Assembly: GCF_041146795.1 (NCBI RefSeq)
Contig: NC_135185.1
Coordinates: 6,621,529 to 6,685,528 of the forward strand
Length of the DNA stretch: 64,000 nucleotides
DNA from: Maylandia zebra
Lineage: Eukaryota > Chordata > Actinopteri > Cichliformes > Cichlidae
Direction of reading: 5' to 3'
The notes under the pieces were generated by a model that saw nothing but the letters and a program-made list of their open reading frames with translations, had not been told where the DNA came from and ran no database searches. Made by a program: the position numbers and the translations under genes. Below, piece after piece: positions 11,236 through 23,399 of this stretch; within the stretch, counting starts at the first letter, position 1, and each line of letters opens with the position of its first letter.

Positions 11236-13311
11236 TCATCTCACTTTAACTTTGGAGAAAAACTTCCGGGTTCCAGGATCAGCACGGCTCTCCTTCAGTG
11301 TGTCTGACAGAGTGGTTTTGACGATTTTCCTGTCGGCTTTGGAGATGTTTGTCTTGAGTTTGAGCAGAGCCGAAACATGTTTTTCACTGTTGGTGACAGA
11401 AAGAAGAAAGGGTTTTAAAAAAGTGACGTAAAGTCAGAGACTGTGAAAAAAGGATTGTCATGTGAAAGCTGCCACATTTGACATGGAAAAGAAAAAAATA
11501 TAAAGAAATGAGTTTGAGCATTTTTTTTTTAGCTAAATAGAATCTGCAATGTTTTATTTCACTTTCAACATAAGAATAACAGCAGAAGTTATAACTTCAC
11601 TGATCCCGTCAAGACTTGTTTTCATTGACATGTTATGTCTTTTTCTGTGTGTAGCCAGTTTTCTGCCCCTGACACACATCCTTCCTACAAACACTAACAG
11701 CTGTCATTAGCACATCACCAAACCTCTTTGAATTGCTGAGAAGAGGGGAGATGGAAAAGGTCTCAGTCCACCTCTGTTGGAAATCTGACAATAGGTGGAG
11801 CTCTTACTGAAATGGATCCGTGCTTCAAATGCATGTGACTCTCCGAATATGAACTATTTTTACCAAATAACTCTTCCATAAAACTCTTATTCAGCATAAA
11901 CATATATGAGTGCTATCAAGAGCAGTGTTTATGTCTCCTGGTTCCCTTCTTCCTTTTTCTTTAAGGTTAGAAATAAAACCAAAACTAGACAGTTTGGTTT
12001 TCTGGTGGAAGAAATCTTTCATTTAACTCTAATTAACAGCATTATTGACTTCATCTACTCACAGCTGCTGCTGCTTCTCTCATGCCAGCATGTTTTATTT
12101 AGTTCTCTGTTTCAGTGCACTATCAGTGAGACTGGTAATGTAAAATAGAAAGGCAGCACATCTACTTTCAGCTAATGTTAGTTCCCATGAATGTAGCTCA
12201 TCCTGCTCACAAGATATATCTGATACCAATTAAGATGTTTCGCTCAGTCAGCTTCCTGTTTACCTGAGGTCGGGATAAGCAGATCCCAGTGAAACGATTT
12301 GCATCTGTATGGCAGGAATATCTTGGAGTTTTAGCACTTCTGCAATCTTGGTCAGGATTTCCTTTAACCAGTCTTGTTTGGATCCCTGTGAAGACAAATC
12401 AGTGACGTCAGTTTAGTCTGCAAGTTTCCCCAAACTGTAATCAGCATAGCTGCTGTTTTTGGAAATAATGATGCTTTTCCTTCAGGAGCTATTGCACTGG
12501 AACTTCCAGCTAGCTGGGCAGTAACTGTGAATCTAAATTATTTCAGTTAAACAAACTGGAATTTTGCTCCAATTCTTACCAAAAATCTTGTACTGCAAGT
12601 GGCAAAGGATCTTGTTCCATTTAATAATATTATAATCCCTGTCTCATAATTGTAACTCCTTGTCCTCTCACCATTCCAGATCCAATATCTATTGACAAAT
12701 GTCTTTTTTCTATTTCTTACTGATTTTTCTATTTCTTCACTTCATTTTGAAAGTAAAACGAAAGTAAGAGGATAAATTTCAAAACTTTAATATAGCCCGT
12801 CAATGGTTCTTTTATTATTGTTAGTTGAATTTGTGACTAAGGTTGTTTCACCCTGTCAAACGATGTTATGCTGATCAGTGTTTGTGCTTGATTGATTTTA
12901 TTTGTGTCACAGCTAAAGTGTGGAGTGAAGGTAAGTCTCACCATTCTGGCAAACAGCTCGTGCAGTCTCTCTGCATTTTCTTTCACAGTCTCGTAAGCCT
13001 TCAGCTGACAATCCTTGTCCTTCAGTTTGACCTCTCCTTTCAGGAGCCTCCGGACATATTCTACTGTCATTTCCTGCTGAAGCTGACCAATCAGCTCCTG
13101 AATGTAAGTAACAAGATCATATGTTAGTCCATTGATTTAAAAGTTGGTAATAATGGCTTCATAGCAAAGTTTCACGCTGTCATGTTTCTACCTGATGACA
13201 GGATTGAGTCGAACCCTGAAGTTCTTGAAGCACGTCTTCAGTGCTGTTCAGCAGCTTCTCAAACGTGTTCTTCTTCAGCCAGTCACTGGTTCCCACCTTC
13301 TGGTAGTGTGG
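11236..13311 (-). pseudogene. TNFAIP2-like copy C, 3' gene fragment (last four exons)
   Basis: Four exons equivalent to the last four of gene B: 13192-13311 (120 nt), 12942-13097 (156), 12264-12385 (122) and 11236-11386 (151, stop TGA). Lengths, phases and GT/AG ends equal those of gene B, and the frame of about 182 residues is open. Homology with gene B stops about 15 bp upstream of the first retained exon (near 13325). All exons coding the N-terminal two thirds are absent. The sequence upstream is instead two copies of the gene B promoter region. No start codon sits in a proper context, so I read it as a truncated duplicate. Its near-identical, undamaged exons imply recent origin or gene conversion. 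Its last exon could still serve as an alternative 3' end for gene B by read-through. Confidence 0.75.
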
Positions 13312-13404
13312 CTGTGTGGGGAACAAATGTAAGGCATTCTGTTGATCTGTGGAGATGAAGAGGATAGCTGAAATGAGAAAAAACTTCCTAAATCTGTTTT
13401 AAAG

Positions 13405-13780
13405 ATGTAGGGAAATTTCAGAGAGACCCACAGAGCCACACATGCCATCCCTCCCCTTCTAAAGCACACAGTCACGCACACATGTGCGCGCACACACACA
13501 GAAAGCTGTGCTGTTTTTAGCGCTAGGACAGCAGCATTCTTGGCTTCTGGGTCAACATCTCTAAACAGAGACTTTGTAGACTGAAATATTGTGCGGTCTT
13601 TCATACTTTCAATGATCCTTTTACTTTTATTTTCATGGTCAGGTCAGTTGTGCAACAACACTAAAAGCTCACTAGAATGTTATGTTTTTGAAAATTTAGT
13701 TTTTATTTTGTTACCAACCAAAACTGATGGCCATAAAAATTGTAAAACGGTGATGTTGTGTTCAGGTTTAGTCATTTACT
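13405..13780 (-). repeat. Copy C upstream block 1 (promoter-region duplicate)
   Basis: Matches gene B upstream sequence (about 31950-32015, then 32195-32475) with the long CA array reduced to a short tract. It contains the NF-kB-like GGGAAATTTC (13410-13419) but not the TATA and exon 1 part. It lies directly upstream of the copy C fragment. Confidence 0.7.
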
Positions 13781-14199
13781 GAATTTGGAGCCATCAGAGC
13801 TTTAGCGGCAATTATCATCAATAAACACGTGTGATGAGCATTAAGTAGACCGTGTCGTGGCAGATTTCTTTTCTGATGTATTAATCACATACTGTAACCA
13901 TTTCACATTAGTAATAGTAATTTCACTTCCTCACTTTAGTATAGTATGCATGCATGTAGAATATCATCACAGGTAGGCCCCAAGTTTTATTGCACCTTCA
14001 CGGTGGACCCATTGTAGACTTGAATATCTGCAGACATCCTGGAGGTGACGGTGGTCATAACTTTTCTTAGAGTGGGCGGGGGTCAAGGATGAGCTGGACT
14101 GAAGGCACGGGGATATGTGATGTGCTGTGGAATGCTCTTTGTTTGAGAGCTCACTGTTATTGTTAAAATTTCCACAACAACCTTTCTTTTTCTTTCTTT

Positions 14200-15073
14200 G
14201 CTTGTCTGTAAAAAGTATTTTTGTGGCCAAACAAACTATCCACATGATATATATCTATAAAGAACATAAAACATCTTTCAGATTCTACGTCACAGTCACT
14301 GCTTTGAAAGTAACTGCAGCTGCTGTGAGCTTTTATGCCTAACGAGACAAGCTCCTCCTGCTCAGACGATGTAGGGAAATTTCAGAGAGACCCACAGAGC
14401 CACACATGCAATCCCTCCCCTTCCAAAGCACACACACACACACAGACACACACGCACGCACGCACTTAACCAGATTGTTTGCAGGTCAGAAAGTCTCGGT
14501 GCGTAGTATGCTTTGGATTGCACTGACAAATTAAGACTGTTGCTTTTGTTTGGCGACTCAGTGAAACATTGAGTTGACTGTTGTGACAGACCAAAAGAAA
14601 AAAAAAAGTTGATGAAAACATATCGGGGATTTTGCAAAAGCTGAACAAGTAACAAAATATTTTTTCTTTCTGCCAGATGATATAACCTTGCAATATAATA
14701 TCTTGTTGTTACAGCAGCATTCAGGACCAGAATAACACGCTAACGGAGTCAGGGCCACAAAAGTAAGTGATCCTTTAACTTGGTTTGCTATCAGTTAATT
14801 ATTAAAGGTTTATTCATACATGTGAACAGACTCTTTAGATCACTTTGTTTTAATACAGAAAAAAATCAACTATGACTATTACTTTATTGACATTCAACAG
14901 AAACCTTTGCCATCATGTACTTTGGTTTCATATTGTGCTTTCTGGTGCTTATGTTGCATCCTTTAAATGACTGACCTCCTTTCTGCTGTGTGGATACTCA
15001 CTGCAGGTATATCTTTTACTAAGTCAAACTAACATTTATCCAGGCCTGGGTTACAGAGGGCTGCAGTCTACAC
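14200..15073 (-). repeat. Copy C upstream block 2 (promoter plus distal flank)
   Basis: Second copy of the gene B upstream region. It has the TATA-like box (14329-14337), GGGAAATTTC (14374-14383) and a CA tract (about 14430-14462), then sequence equal to 32690-33255. A deletion of about 12 bp next to the exon 1 position (near 14286) removes the donor-like GTGAG seen in A and B. The match ends at 15073, where LINE sequence begins. Confidence 0.7.
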
Positions 15074-18000
15074 AGAGACTCGAAACGTGCCCTAAGCAAT
15101 TCCAAGAAGAAATCGAGGAAAAGAGGCTGTAGGGCTGGTATCCAGGTACACATCAGACGAGCGTACAGATCGGAGATTTCCCGACTCGTCTGGAGGCGTC
15201 CCCGGTTTCTGCTGCCAGTTACCCTTCCGGATTTGATTGGAAACACGTACTTGCAGCCACTACAGCGTGGATCCTGCCCATCTGATGCTCTGGATTTTGC
15301 CGATTATCTCCCCACCGCTGGGCCCTCACAGCCTGCATCGCACAACCGGTGGTTGGTCCCGCCGGTTCCGTGGCGCTGCTGGAGACCTCGCGTGCGGACA
15401 CAGTGTTTGCTGTCAGTTCCATGCCGACAGAGCTGATGGGAAACCTGCGCTGCCAGCTTTTAATCGGATTGCGCTCTTGAACGCCCGCTCCATCGCAAAC
15501 AAATCCTTCTCTCTGAATGAGCTCTTCACAGGGAAAAACCTGGACTTTCTGTTCCTCACTGAAACATGGCAGAGGGATGGCGAGTTTATTCACCTAAACG
15601 AACAGTGTCATGCAGACTGCTCTTACTTGGGCGCCCCCCGTTTAGGTCGCTGTGGTGGAGGACTTGCTGTTGTCTTTAAGGACAGTTTCACCTGCAGAGG
15701 TATGCAAACTGAAAACAATTCTTCTTTTGAGTCGCAAACAATTAAGGTGGGCTCTACGAACATCTTTTATTGTGTTTTAGTCTATTGCTCTCCTGGCCCT
15801 GCTACTGAGTTCTTAAAGGATTTTATGGACTTCTTATCTTCTATTATCAAGCTGGAGAAAGTTTTAATTCTTGGGGATTTTAACATTCATATTGATGATG
15901 CCTCACCTAACTCTGCAGCTGAACTTTTATCTATATCTGAGTCTTTTAACTTTGTCCAACATGTCTCCGGTCCAACCCATGTAAAAGGCCATACCTTGGA
16001 CCTTGTTTTTTCCTTGGGCCTCAACATTGGCAATGTGTTTGCTGAGGATGTACATTTGAGTGATCATAACTGTATCTTTGTTGAACTCAATTTTAGCTCT
16101 AAACAAACGCCTGTGAAGTTAAAAACTCATAGACGCATAATAACTGAGACTACTGCTGAGAGGTTCTCCATTATGTTTGACAGGTCTCTACTTTTTACCG
16201 GAAACTATGTAAATGTTCTTATTCAGTCTTTTAATAGGGAATGCACATCCATTTTGGATCAAGTGGCACCTATTAAAACAAGCTCGGCTTTACAAAAGAA
16301 GGCATGCCCTTGGATAAATGAGTCTATCTTAAACTTAAGGAGAATATGCCGCAAAATAGAACGACTAGGGAAGAAAACCAAACTTGACTACACAGGCTCC
16401 ATCTTCGAGATCTCATGCTCTCCTTAAGTGACACGGTGAAAACTGTTAGATCAGAATACTTTTCTAGACTCATAACAAAAATAAAGAGAAATCCCAAGTT
16501 TCTTTTTGACAAAATTAGTGCAATTGTCTCCCCAGATGTGATACCTTTAGATGTACTCTCTAAAGTAGATAGTAATAAACTCCTCCGATTTTTTGTTGAT
16601 AAGATTAATGACATCAATGCTAAAATCTCCCCAAGGCTTTCCTGTTCTCCGAGTCAGGCACTCCCTTTGTACTCCTGGTCGACTTTTACAACTGTAACAT
16701 ATGATGAAATAGCAGCCCTGGTGGACAAAATGAAGCCATCCTCAAGCCCCTCAGCCATTATCCCCACTAAGCTTTTTATTAATGCCTTTGACACCATTGG
16801 TCCTTGGGTTGTGAACCTTTTTAATGTTTCCCATTAGACTGGGGTGTTCCCCAGCTTTTTTAAACATGCCATTGTGGAACCAAGGCTCAAAAAACCCAAC
16901 CTGGATCCAACACTATTTCAAAATGTAAGACCTATGTCCAAACTCCCATTTATGTCAAAACTCCTTGAGAAGGCAGTAGCTGTCCACCTTACGGCATACT
17001 TGGAGAAATATAACATCCATGACCGTTTTCAATCTGGGTTCCGTAAGTTGCACTCCACCGAGACAGCACTACTGAAAGTTACTAATGATATTATGATGTC
17101 AGCAGACTCCGGAGAATACACAGTCCTAGTCTTGTTAGACCTTACCTCAGCCTTTGATACAGTCAACCATACCATCCTGATAAACAGACTGAGAGACCTG
17201 GTTGGGATGTCTGGCTCTGTTCTAGACTGGTTTTCATCTTATATATCTGAAATGAGTTTTAGTGTGTCTGCAAACCAGATCATGTCGGAATCTACAGAGT
17301 TGTTGTGGAGTTCCTCAGGGCTCTGTGCTGGGACCTATTCTGTTTTTAATATACATTCTTCCTTTAAGTCAGATAATACAGCAGTTTCCTGAAGTATCTT
17401 ATCATCTTTTTGCTGACGATATTCAGCTATATTATTCTTTTAAGCCTGCTGAAGCTCATAAGCTCTCCAATCTGATTGACTGTTTAACCACCATTAAACA
17501 ATGGTTGAACAATAATTGCTTACAGCTAAACCCGGTCAAAACAGAAACTTTGATTATTGCACCAGGCAGTGAAATACCCGATATTAAACGGCGACTGGGT
17601 GACTTTGGTTCCTCACAGAAACATAACCTTAGAAACCTGGTTGTATTTTTGATGAAGCTTTTTCTTTGGAGGGACATTTAAATCAGATAGTAGGAACCTG
17701 CTTTTTTCACTTGAGGAACATTTCTAAACATCCATCGTGTCAACAAGTGAACTCGAGATGATAATACATGCTTTTATCTCTACAAGACTTGACTACTGTA
17801 ACAGCCTGTTTACTTGTCTAAACATGAAAGGGCTAGCCCGCCTACAGGTTGTTCAAAACTGCATCGAGGCTACTGACCCGCTCGAACAAGGGTGCTCATA
17901 TGACCCCTTTTTTAAAGTCGCTGCACTGGCTACCAATCAGATTCAGGTTCCATTTTAAAATTCTAGTTTTAACTTTCAGAGCATTACAGAAAGTTAATGC

Positions 18001-18340
18001 CCCCCACATACCTCCACTCGTAACCTGAGGTCATCAAACCAAAACCTTTTAGTGGTCCCCCACACTCATTTTAAAAACCGAGGGGAGCGATCTTTCCAAA
18101 CTGTTGCACCCAGACTGTGGAATGCACTTCCCCTACTACTACGGGGCTTGGACTCAGTGGAGACCTTCAAAAAGCAGCTAAAGACATTTTTATTTCAAAA
18201 ACCTTTTAATTAGACCAGGGTTTTTGTGATGTATTTTATGACTGTATTATGTTTTTACCTTGTAAAGCACTTTGTGACATATGTCTGTGACAGGTGCTAT
18301 ATAAATAAACTTTACTTACTTACGTACTTACTTATTTTTG
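15074..18340 (+). mobile_element. Broken LINE (L2/CR1-like) with endonuclease and RT
   Basis: Endonuclease domain at 15470-16100: LNARSIANKS, FLTETW, LILGDFNIH, HTLDLVFS and SDHNCIF. The frame then shifts near 16400, a stop follows at 16835, and RT resumes from 16844 with RPMSKLPFMSKLLEKAV, FQSGFRKLHSTETALL and LDLTSAFDTVNH. A further shift near 17300 precedes [13 protein letters not shown] and the catalytic FADD (about 17410). The C-terminal part (HTHFKNRGERSFQTVAPRLW) at 18050-18220 is also shifted. The 3' tail is ATATAAATAAACTTTACTTACTTAC. At least four frame breaks, so dead. It replaces the distal upstream flank of copy C and abuts the duplication breakpoint. Confidence 0.85.
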
Positions 18341-18603
18341 GAACCATTTCTGAACTATTAATGGTTAACTTGCCTCTGTGCTACCTTGATTTTAGCTTCT
18401 AGTCTTCTCCTCCATGGAGGGCAATGCTCCTTGTGGCTGTTCATCTTGTAGCCAAGCATCTATCATGTTCACTTGTAACCTGCAGTTATCATTCTTATGA
18501 TTTTTATATTTAACATATGTTGATACTTATTATAGACATTAACTGTAACTCCATTCCCTGTCTGTTGCCAGTACTATTGCTGTTTTTTCCACATACTATA
18601 AAC
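18341..18603 (-). other. Junction and distal 3' flank of gene B unit
   Basis: From about 18500 the sequence matches 9247-9340 (3' flank of copy C) and, before that, a short piece near 6040 upstream of copy A. It marks the boundary between tandem units. No gene seen. Confidence 0.55.
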
Positions 18604-19358
18604 CAGGGGTCGGCAACCCTAGGCACGCGTGCCAACTGTGGGTTAACTGATGGCATGACCATAGCTGGACTGGCCATGCTAATTAATTTTCTTTCTTTTT
18701 TTTTTGTAACGGTATAAACAATGAAAGGTGGTGGATTGGCCAGATGCTGGCCGGTGTGTAAAAATAACTAAAGTTATTTAGTGGTGGCTATGGCGGAGCT
18801 TGCACAGATTCAGTAACATTAGCAAGTGGTGGAGGCCGGCAGGTGGATCAGGGAGAGGGGAGGCAGGAGGAGCAGAGACCCGAGGCAGCCGCTGGTCCGA
18901 GTGTCAGGTGAACTGAACTTCAGGTAAGAAGTTATGACCTGCAGTCTATCTGGGCCAGATATAAACCAAGTTTAGGTTGAGTTTATTTTCGTTGTGCTAA
19001 CTTTTTACAGTCAGTTACAATAACTCGTACAGCTACTAGCTAGCATGATGGAGTTTCTATACAGCTGGGTGGGTGCTATGATGTTACTGATAGTGAACTT
19101 TATTTTATTCATAAGGTTAGTTAGTAGAGTTGCCAACCGTCCCGTAAAAAGACGGAATCGTCCCGCATTCAGAGAAATTATTACGCGTTTTATGTTGAGC
19201 TGAGAAGGGACGCAGTTTGTCCCGGACTTCAGCTAGGATGGAAAAAGACACAAAGGTGGATTAATTCTGTCGTTACGCTGTCAGCTGCCTCTTCTTCTCC
19301 TCTCATTCTCTCCCTTCTCTCTCCTGTTGCTACTTTAATCATGAAACTGATCAATGAT

Positions 19359-20346
19359 CAGTGTTGGGAAGGTTACTTTTAAAATGTATTCCATTACAGA
19401 TTACAGAATACATGCCCCAAAATGTATTCTGTAACGTATTCCGTTACGTTACTCAATGAGAGTAACGTATTCTGAATACTTTGGATTACTTAATATATTA
19501 TCATGCTTTTTACAACTACATGAATGTACTATTGCTGTGTGATTTATTACTGTTACTGAAGGTTCGCGACTCCGAACTGTAGTAAAGGGACCTCTGACTA
19601 ATACGGCGGGGTCCCTGTTGGCTCGTAGCCGAAAAATAGCTTTACTTTGTTGTGTGGGTCAACTTTTCTTGTGAGAGACAGAGAGAGGCGTTGAAAGACT
19701 GCTCCAACGGAACTTATTGTTTTCAGAGGAAAACAGGAACACGGTGTACAGTCGAGTCTTAATAGCTTACTTACAACTGGGCTCGTCAGGCACTCTTCTT
19801 GGCTGAAGTGGTTATTATTATATTTACATGCTTCCAGCTCCCGTTTTTCCTCGATGACAACTCGTACCTTTCCACTCACCTTTTTCTCCCTCCTCGCGCT
19901 CACAGACCCATAACGTGTATAGCAGTCCATTCTCCCTGCAACACGGACTACACTGCCCATGATGCTACATTCTTTAGAGCTATGCTTGTAGCATTCTGCC
20001 TGTTAGCTTAGCACAACAACAACAACAACGAAAAGGCGCTCTCACACCCAGGAAACACACAGTCTCAGAGAGAGAGAGAGAGAGAGCGTGTCGCCCTGTA
20101 ACCATGGCAACCGTAACGCTGCCGCCTGGAACAACAGAACGTAGCTGTCAAACAAAACCCAAACAGTCCTGACCCGCGACTATATGAAACAGGAAAGTAC
20201 CGCAGTGTAATCCATTTATCTCAACAAAGTAACTGTATTCTGAATACCACCTTTTTAAACGGTAACTGTAACGGAATACAGTTACTCATAATTTGTATTT
20301 TAAATACGTAACGGCGGTACATGTATTCCGTTACTCCCCAACACTG
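19359..20346. mobile_element. Nested 988-bp non-autonomous hAT
   Basis: Ends CAGTGTTGGGAAGG and ACTCCCCAACACTG with 8-bp duplication TCAATGAT (19351-19358, 20347-20354). Subterminal GTAACG/CGTTAC arms at both ends. Same superfamily and similar ends as the 168-3407 element. No transposase frame. Confidence 0.85.
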
Positions 20347-20354
20347 TCAATGAT

Positions 20355-21237
20355 CTCTTTTGTTTGTTTATCGCCCACTTTGCGCCAGAACGGGGAAGCC
20401 AGCGGATGTCGCGCTAAACAACAGCAGCACGTTTAAGCTTGATCAGATGTTGTTAGAATTTATTTAATATTAATTTCTAGTATCAGCTGATGTTTGCTGG
20501 AGCCACAGCTGTAAAGCTGCTGGTCATGATGTTGGTTTGGATATGTGGTGAGAGGGAAACATGAAGATGAAACCAGGAGATGTCCTTACTGAATCATCAG
20601 AGCTGAACAGGTGATGGAGAAACAGGTTTACCTTTTAGGTGACATGAATGAGTTGAAGGGAAGTTATGAACTGTTTCTGAGAGACAAATAACACCAGGAT
20701 CTGTTTCTTTGTAGCTGATGCTGGTAACTGTGCAGGGGTGGATCTAGCAAAGTTCTGCCAAGGGGCCAGGGAAAGGGGGGCACAAAGAAATACTTCCTTA
20801 TTCTCATTTAAAATGTCTGGCTGTTATTAAATAATTATCTGAAGCTTACAACCAAAGTTTTTATCTGATATAAAATGTATAGAAATCATACATATACCAA
20901 CTAGACTGTACATCAATGTCACAACAGCATTTGTTTTCATTCAAAGGCTTTATGGCTTTAATACCTGGTTGGCCGTCTCTAGTCAAAATGCCCGGGCTGT
21001 TTTTTTGTCCCAGTCCAGCCCTGGGCACGACACGCAGTGAATTAATCTGAGAAGGTGCATCAAAAAATAAATGGCCGCGCCAGCGGTGCACATCACAAAT
21101 CAGCTTGCATAGACACATTAGTTGTGCTGCTTCTTTATGACGGTATCTTAGCTAACAAACCCAAATACCAGATTCAACTTGTAATTGGCTAAAAATAACT
21201 TAGCCTACTGGTCAGAGGGACGTTGTTAGCTTTCCAC
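20355..21237. other. Interior of the 6-kb hAT, no gene recognised
   Basis: No splice-supported exon or long frame. A CAGGGGTGGATCTAGC motif near 20736 resembles another DNA-transposon end, but no matching partner with a target duplication was found. Confidence 0.4.
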
Positions 21238-21241
21238 ATTC

Positions 21242-21647
21242 TGTTACGTTTCGGTGTTGTCAGTGTTTTGTTTTTTGCGTGACTGTCATGTATTTCCTGC
21301 TTTACTTTGAAAGTCTGTGTCATCTTAGTGTGTTCAGTTTACGCTTCCTTGTCTCGTCTGGTCTAATTTGCCCCAGCTGTGTTTCCCTCCTGTGGTCCAT
21401 TCCCTGATTGCTCCTTCTATGTATTTAAGCCTTGTGTTTCAGTATGTCATGTGCGCGATCTGCCCCCGTGTTGTAAATAAAAAGTTTGTTGTAAATAGCT
21501 GTAAATGGGTTTTGTCAATACTTTCGTTTTGAGACACTTCCGTTTTGGGGATTTTGGTGGAGAGCCTTAGTGGTTTTTTTTCGTGTGTTTTTTCCTTATT
21601 TTTATTTTCCTGCGTTGCACGCCGGTTGCCTAGGCCGGGGTGTAACA
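21242..21647 (+). repeat. LTR 1 of the array
   Basis: 406 bp, TATTTAAG promoter motif at about 21421 and AATAAA near 21477, about 50 bp apart, giving a compact U3-R layout. Confidence 0.85.
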
Positions 21648-21649
21648 TA

Positions 21650-21667
21650 TGGGGGCTCGTCCGGGAT
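21650..21667 (+). promoter_or_regulatory. tRNA-Pro primer-binding site
   Basis: TGGGGGCTCGTCCGGGAT, two bases after the LTR 1 end. It is the 18-mer complementary to the tRNA-Pro 3' end known from murine-leukaemia-type retroviruses. A second copy lies at 22750-22767. Confidence 0.85.
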
Positions 21668-22328
21668 TGCCTTCGCTGGGGGGTCCGGGGACCGCCCCAG
21701 CCTTTGTCGTCTGCTGGAGGGTCCGTGGGACTGCTCCAGCCTTCATCCGCCTTCGCTGGGGGGTCCGAGGGACCGCTCCAGCCTTCGTCGTCTGCTGGAG
21801 GGTCAGTGGGACCGCTCCAGCCTTCATCAGCTTCGTCTGCCTTCGCTTCAGCCATCCGCCTTCGCTGGAGGGTCCGAGGGACCGCTCCAGCCTTCATCCG
21901 CCTCTGCTGGAGGGTCCGGGGGACCGCTCCAGCCTCCATCAGCTTCGTCTGCCTTCATCCGCCTTCGCTGGGGGGAGGGTCCGTGGGACTGCCCCAGCCT
22001 TTGTCGTCGCTGGAGGGTCCGTGGGACCGCTCCAGCCTTCATCCGCCTTCGCTGGAGGGTCCGAGGGACCGCTCCAGCCTTCGTCGTCTGCTGGAGGGTC
22101 AGTGGGACCGCTCCAGCCTTCATCAGCTTCGTCTGCCTTCGCTTCAGCCGTCCGTCTCCGCTGGAGGGTCCGAGGGACCGCTCCAGCCTTCATCCGCCTT
22201 CGCTGGAGGGTCCGGGGGACCGCTTCAGCCTTCGTCATCTGCTGGAGGGTCCGTGAGACCGCTCCAGCCTTCATCGGCTTTGTCTGTCTGGATCAAACTT
22301 TTCACTTGGGGTTACATGTTTGATTTTT
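21668..22328 (+). repeat. Internal 42-bp hairpin repeats, block 1
   Basis: About 14 units with a 42-bp core and some longer variants containing CAGCTTCGTCTGCCTTC. Each unit carries GCTGGAGGGTCC and, three bases later, GGACCGCTCCAGC, forming a 12-bp stem with one bulged G. As 42 is divisible by three, several frames on both strands stay open. I do not treat these as genes. Confidence 0.85.
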
Positions 22329-22341
22329 GGGTGGGGGGAAA
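22329..22341 (+). promoter_or_regulatory. Polypurine tract before LTR 2
   Basis: GGGTGGGGGGAAA directly abuts the TG of LTR 2; the same tract precedes LTR 3 (23387-23399). This is the plus-strand primer position of LTR elements. Confidence 0.75.
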
Positions 22342-22747
22342 TGTTACGTTTCGGTGTTGTCAGTGTTTTGTTTTTTGCGTGACTGTCATGTATTTCCTGC
22401 TTTACTTTGAAAGTCTGTGTCATCTTAGTATGTTCAGTTTACGTTTCCTTGTCTCGTCAGGTCTAATTTGCCCCAGCTGTGTTTCCCTCCTGTGGTCCAT
22501 TCCCTGATTGCTCCTTCTATGTATTTAAGCCTTGTGTTTCAGTATGTCATGTGCGTGATCTGCCCCCGTGTTGTAAATAAAAAGTTTGTTGTAAATAGCT
22601 GTAAATGGGTTTTGTCAATACTTTCGTTTTGAGACACTTCCGTTTTGGGGATTTTGGTGGAGAGCCTTAGTGTTTTTTTTTCGTGTGTTTTTTCCTTATT
22701 TTTATTTTCCTGCGTTGCACGCCGGTTGCCTAGGCCGGGGTGTAACA
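22342..22747 (+). repeat. LTR 2 of the array
   Basis: 406 bp, same ends and motifs as LTR 1, shared by the two internal segments. Confidence 0.85.
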
Positions 22748-22767
22748 TATGGGGGCTCGTCCGGGAT

Positions 22768-23386
22768 TGCCTTCGCTGGGGGGTCCGGGGACCGCCCCAG
22801 CCTTTGTCGTCTGCTGGAGGGTCAGTGGGACCGCTCCAGCCTTCATCAGCTTCGTCTGCCTTCGCTTCAGCCATCCGCCTTCGCTGGAGGGTCCGAGGGA
22901 CCGCTCCAGCCTTCATCCGCCTCTGCTGGAGGGTCCGGGGGACCGCACCAGCCTTCGTCGTCTGCTGGAGGGTCCGTGGGACCGCTCCAGCCTCCATCAG
23001 CTTCGTCTGCCTTCATCCGCCTTCACTGGGGGGAGGGTCCGTGGGACCGCCCCAGCCTTTGTCGTCGCTGGAGGGTCCGTGGGACCGCTCCAGCCTTCAT
23101 CCGCCTTCGCTGGAGGGTCCGAGGGACCGCTCCAGCCTTCGTCTTCTGCTGGAGGGTCAGTGGGACCGCTCCAGCCTTCATCAGCTTCGTCTGCCTTCGC
23201 TTCAGCCGTCCGTCTCCGCTGGAGGGTCCGAGGGACCGCTCCAGCCTTCATCCGCCTTCGCTGGAGGGTCCGGGGGACCGCTTCAGCCTTTGTCATCTGC
23301 TGGAGGGTCCGTGAGACCGCTCCAGCCTTCATCGGCTTTGTCTGTCTGGATCAAACTTTTCACTTGGGGTTACATGTTTGATTTTT
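22768..23386 (+). repeat. Internal 42-bp hairpin repeats, block 2
   Basis: Same repeat family as block 1 but 42 bp shorter overall, that is exactly one unit. The order of unit variants is largely the same, so the two blocks are copies that differ by unit loss and rearrangement. Confidence 0.8.
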
Positions 23387-23399
23387 GGGTGGGGGGAAA

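Noticed and set aside
21668..23386. CRISPR-like regular repeats
   Set aside because: Units are contiguous, vary in sequence and have no unique spacers; flanked by LTRs in an animal genome.
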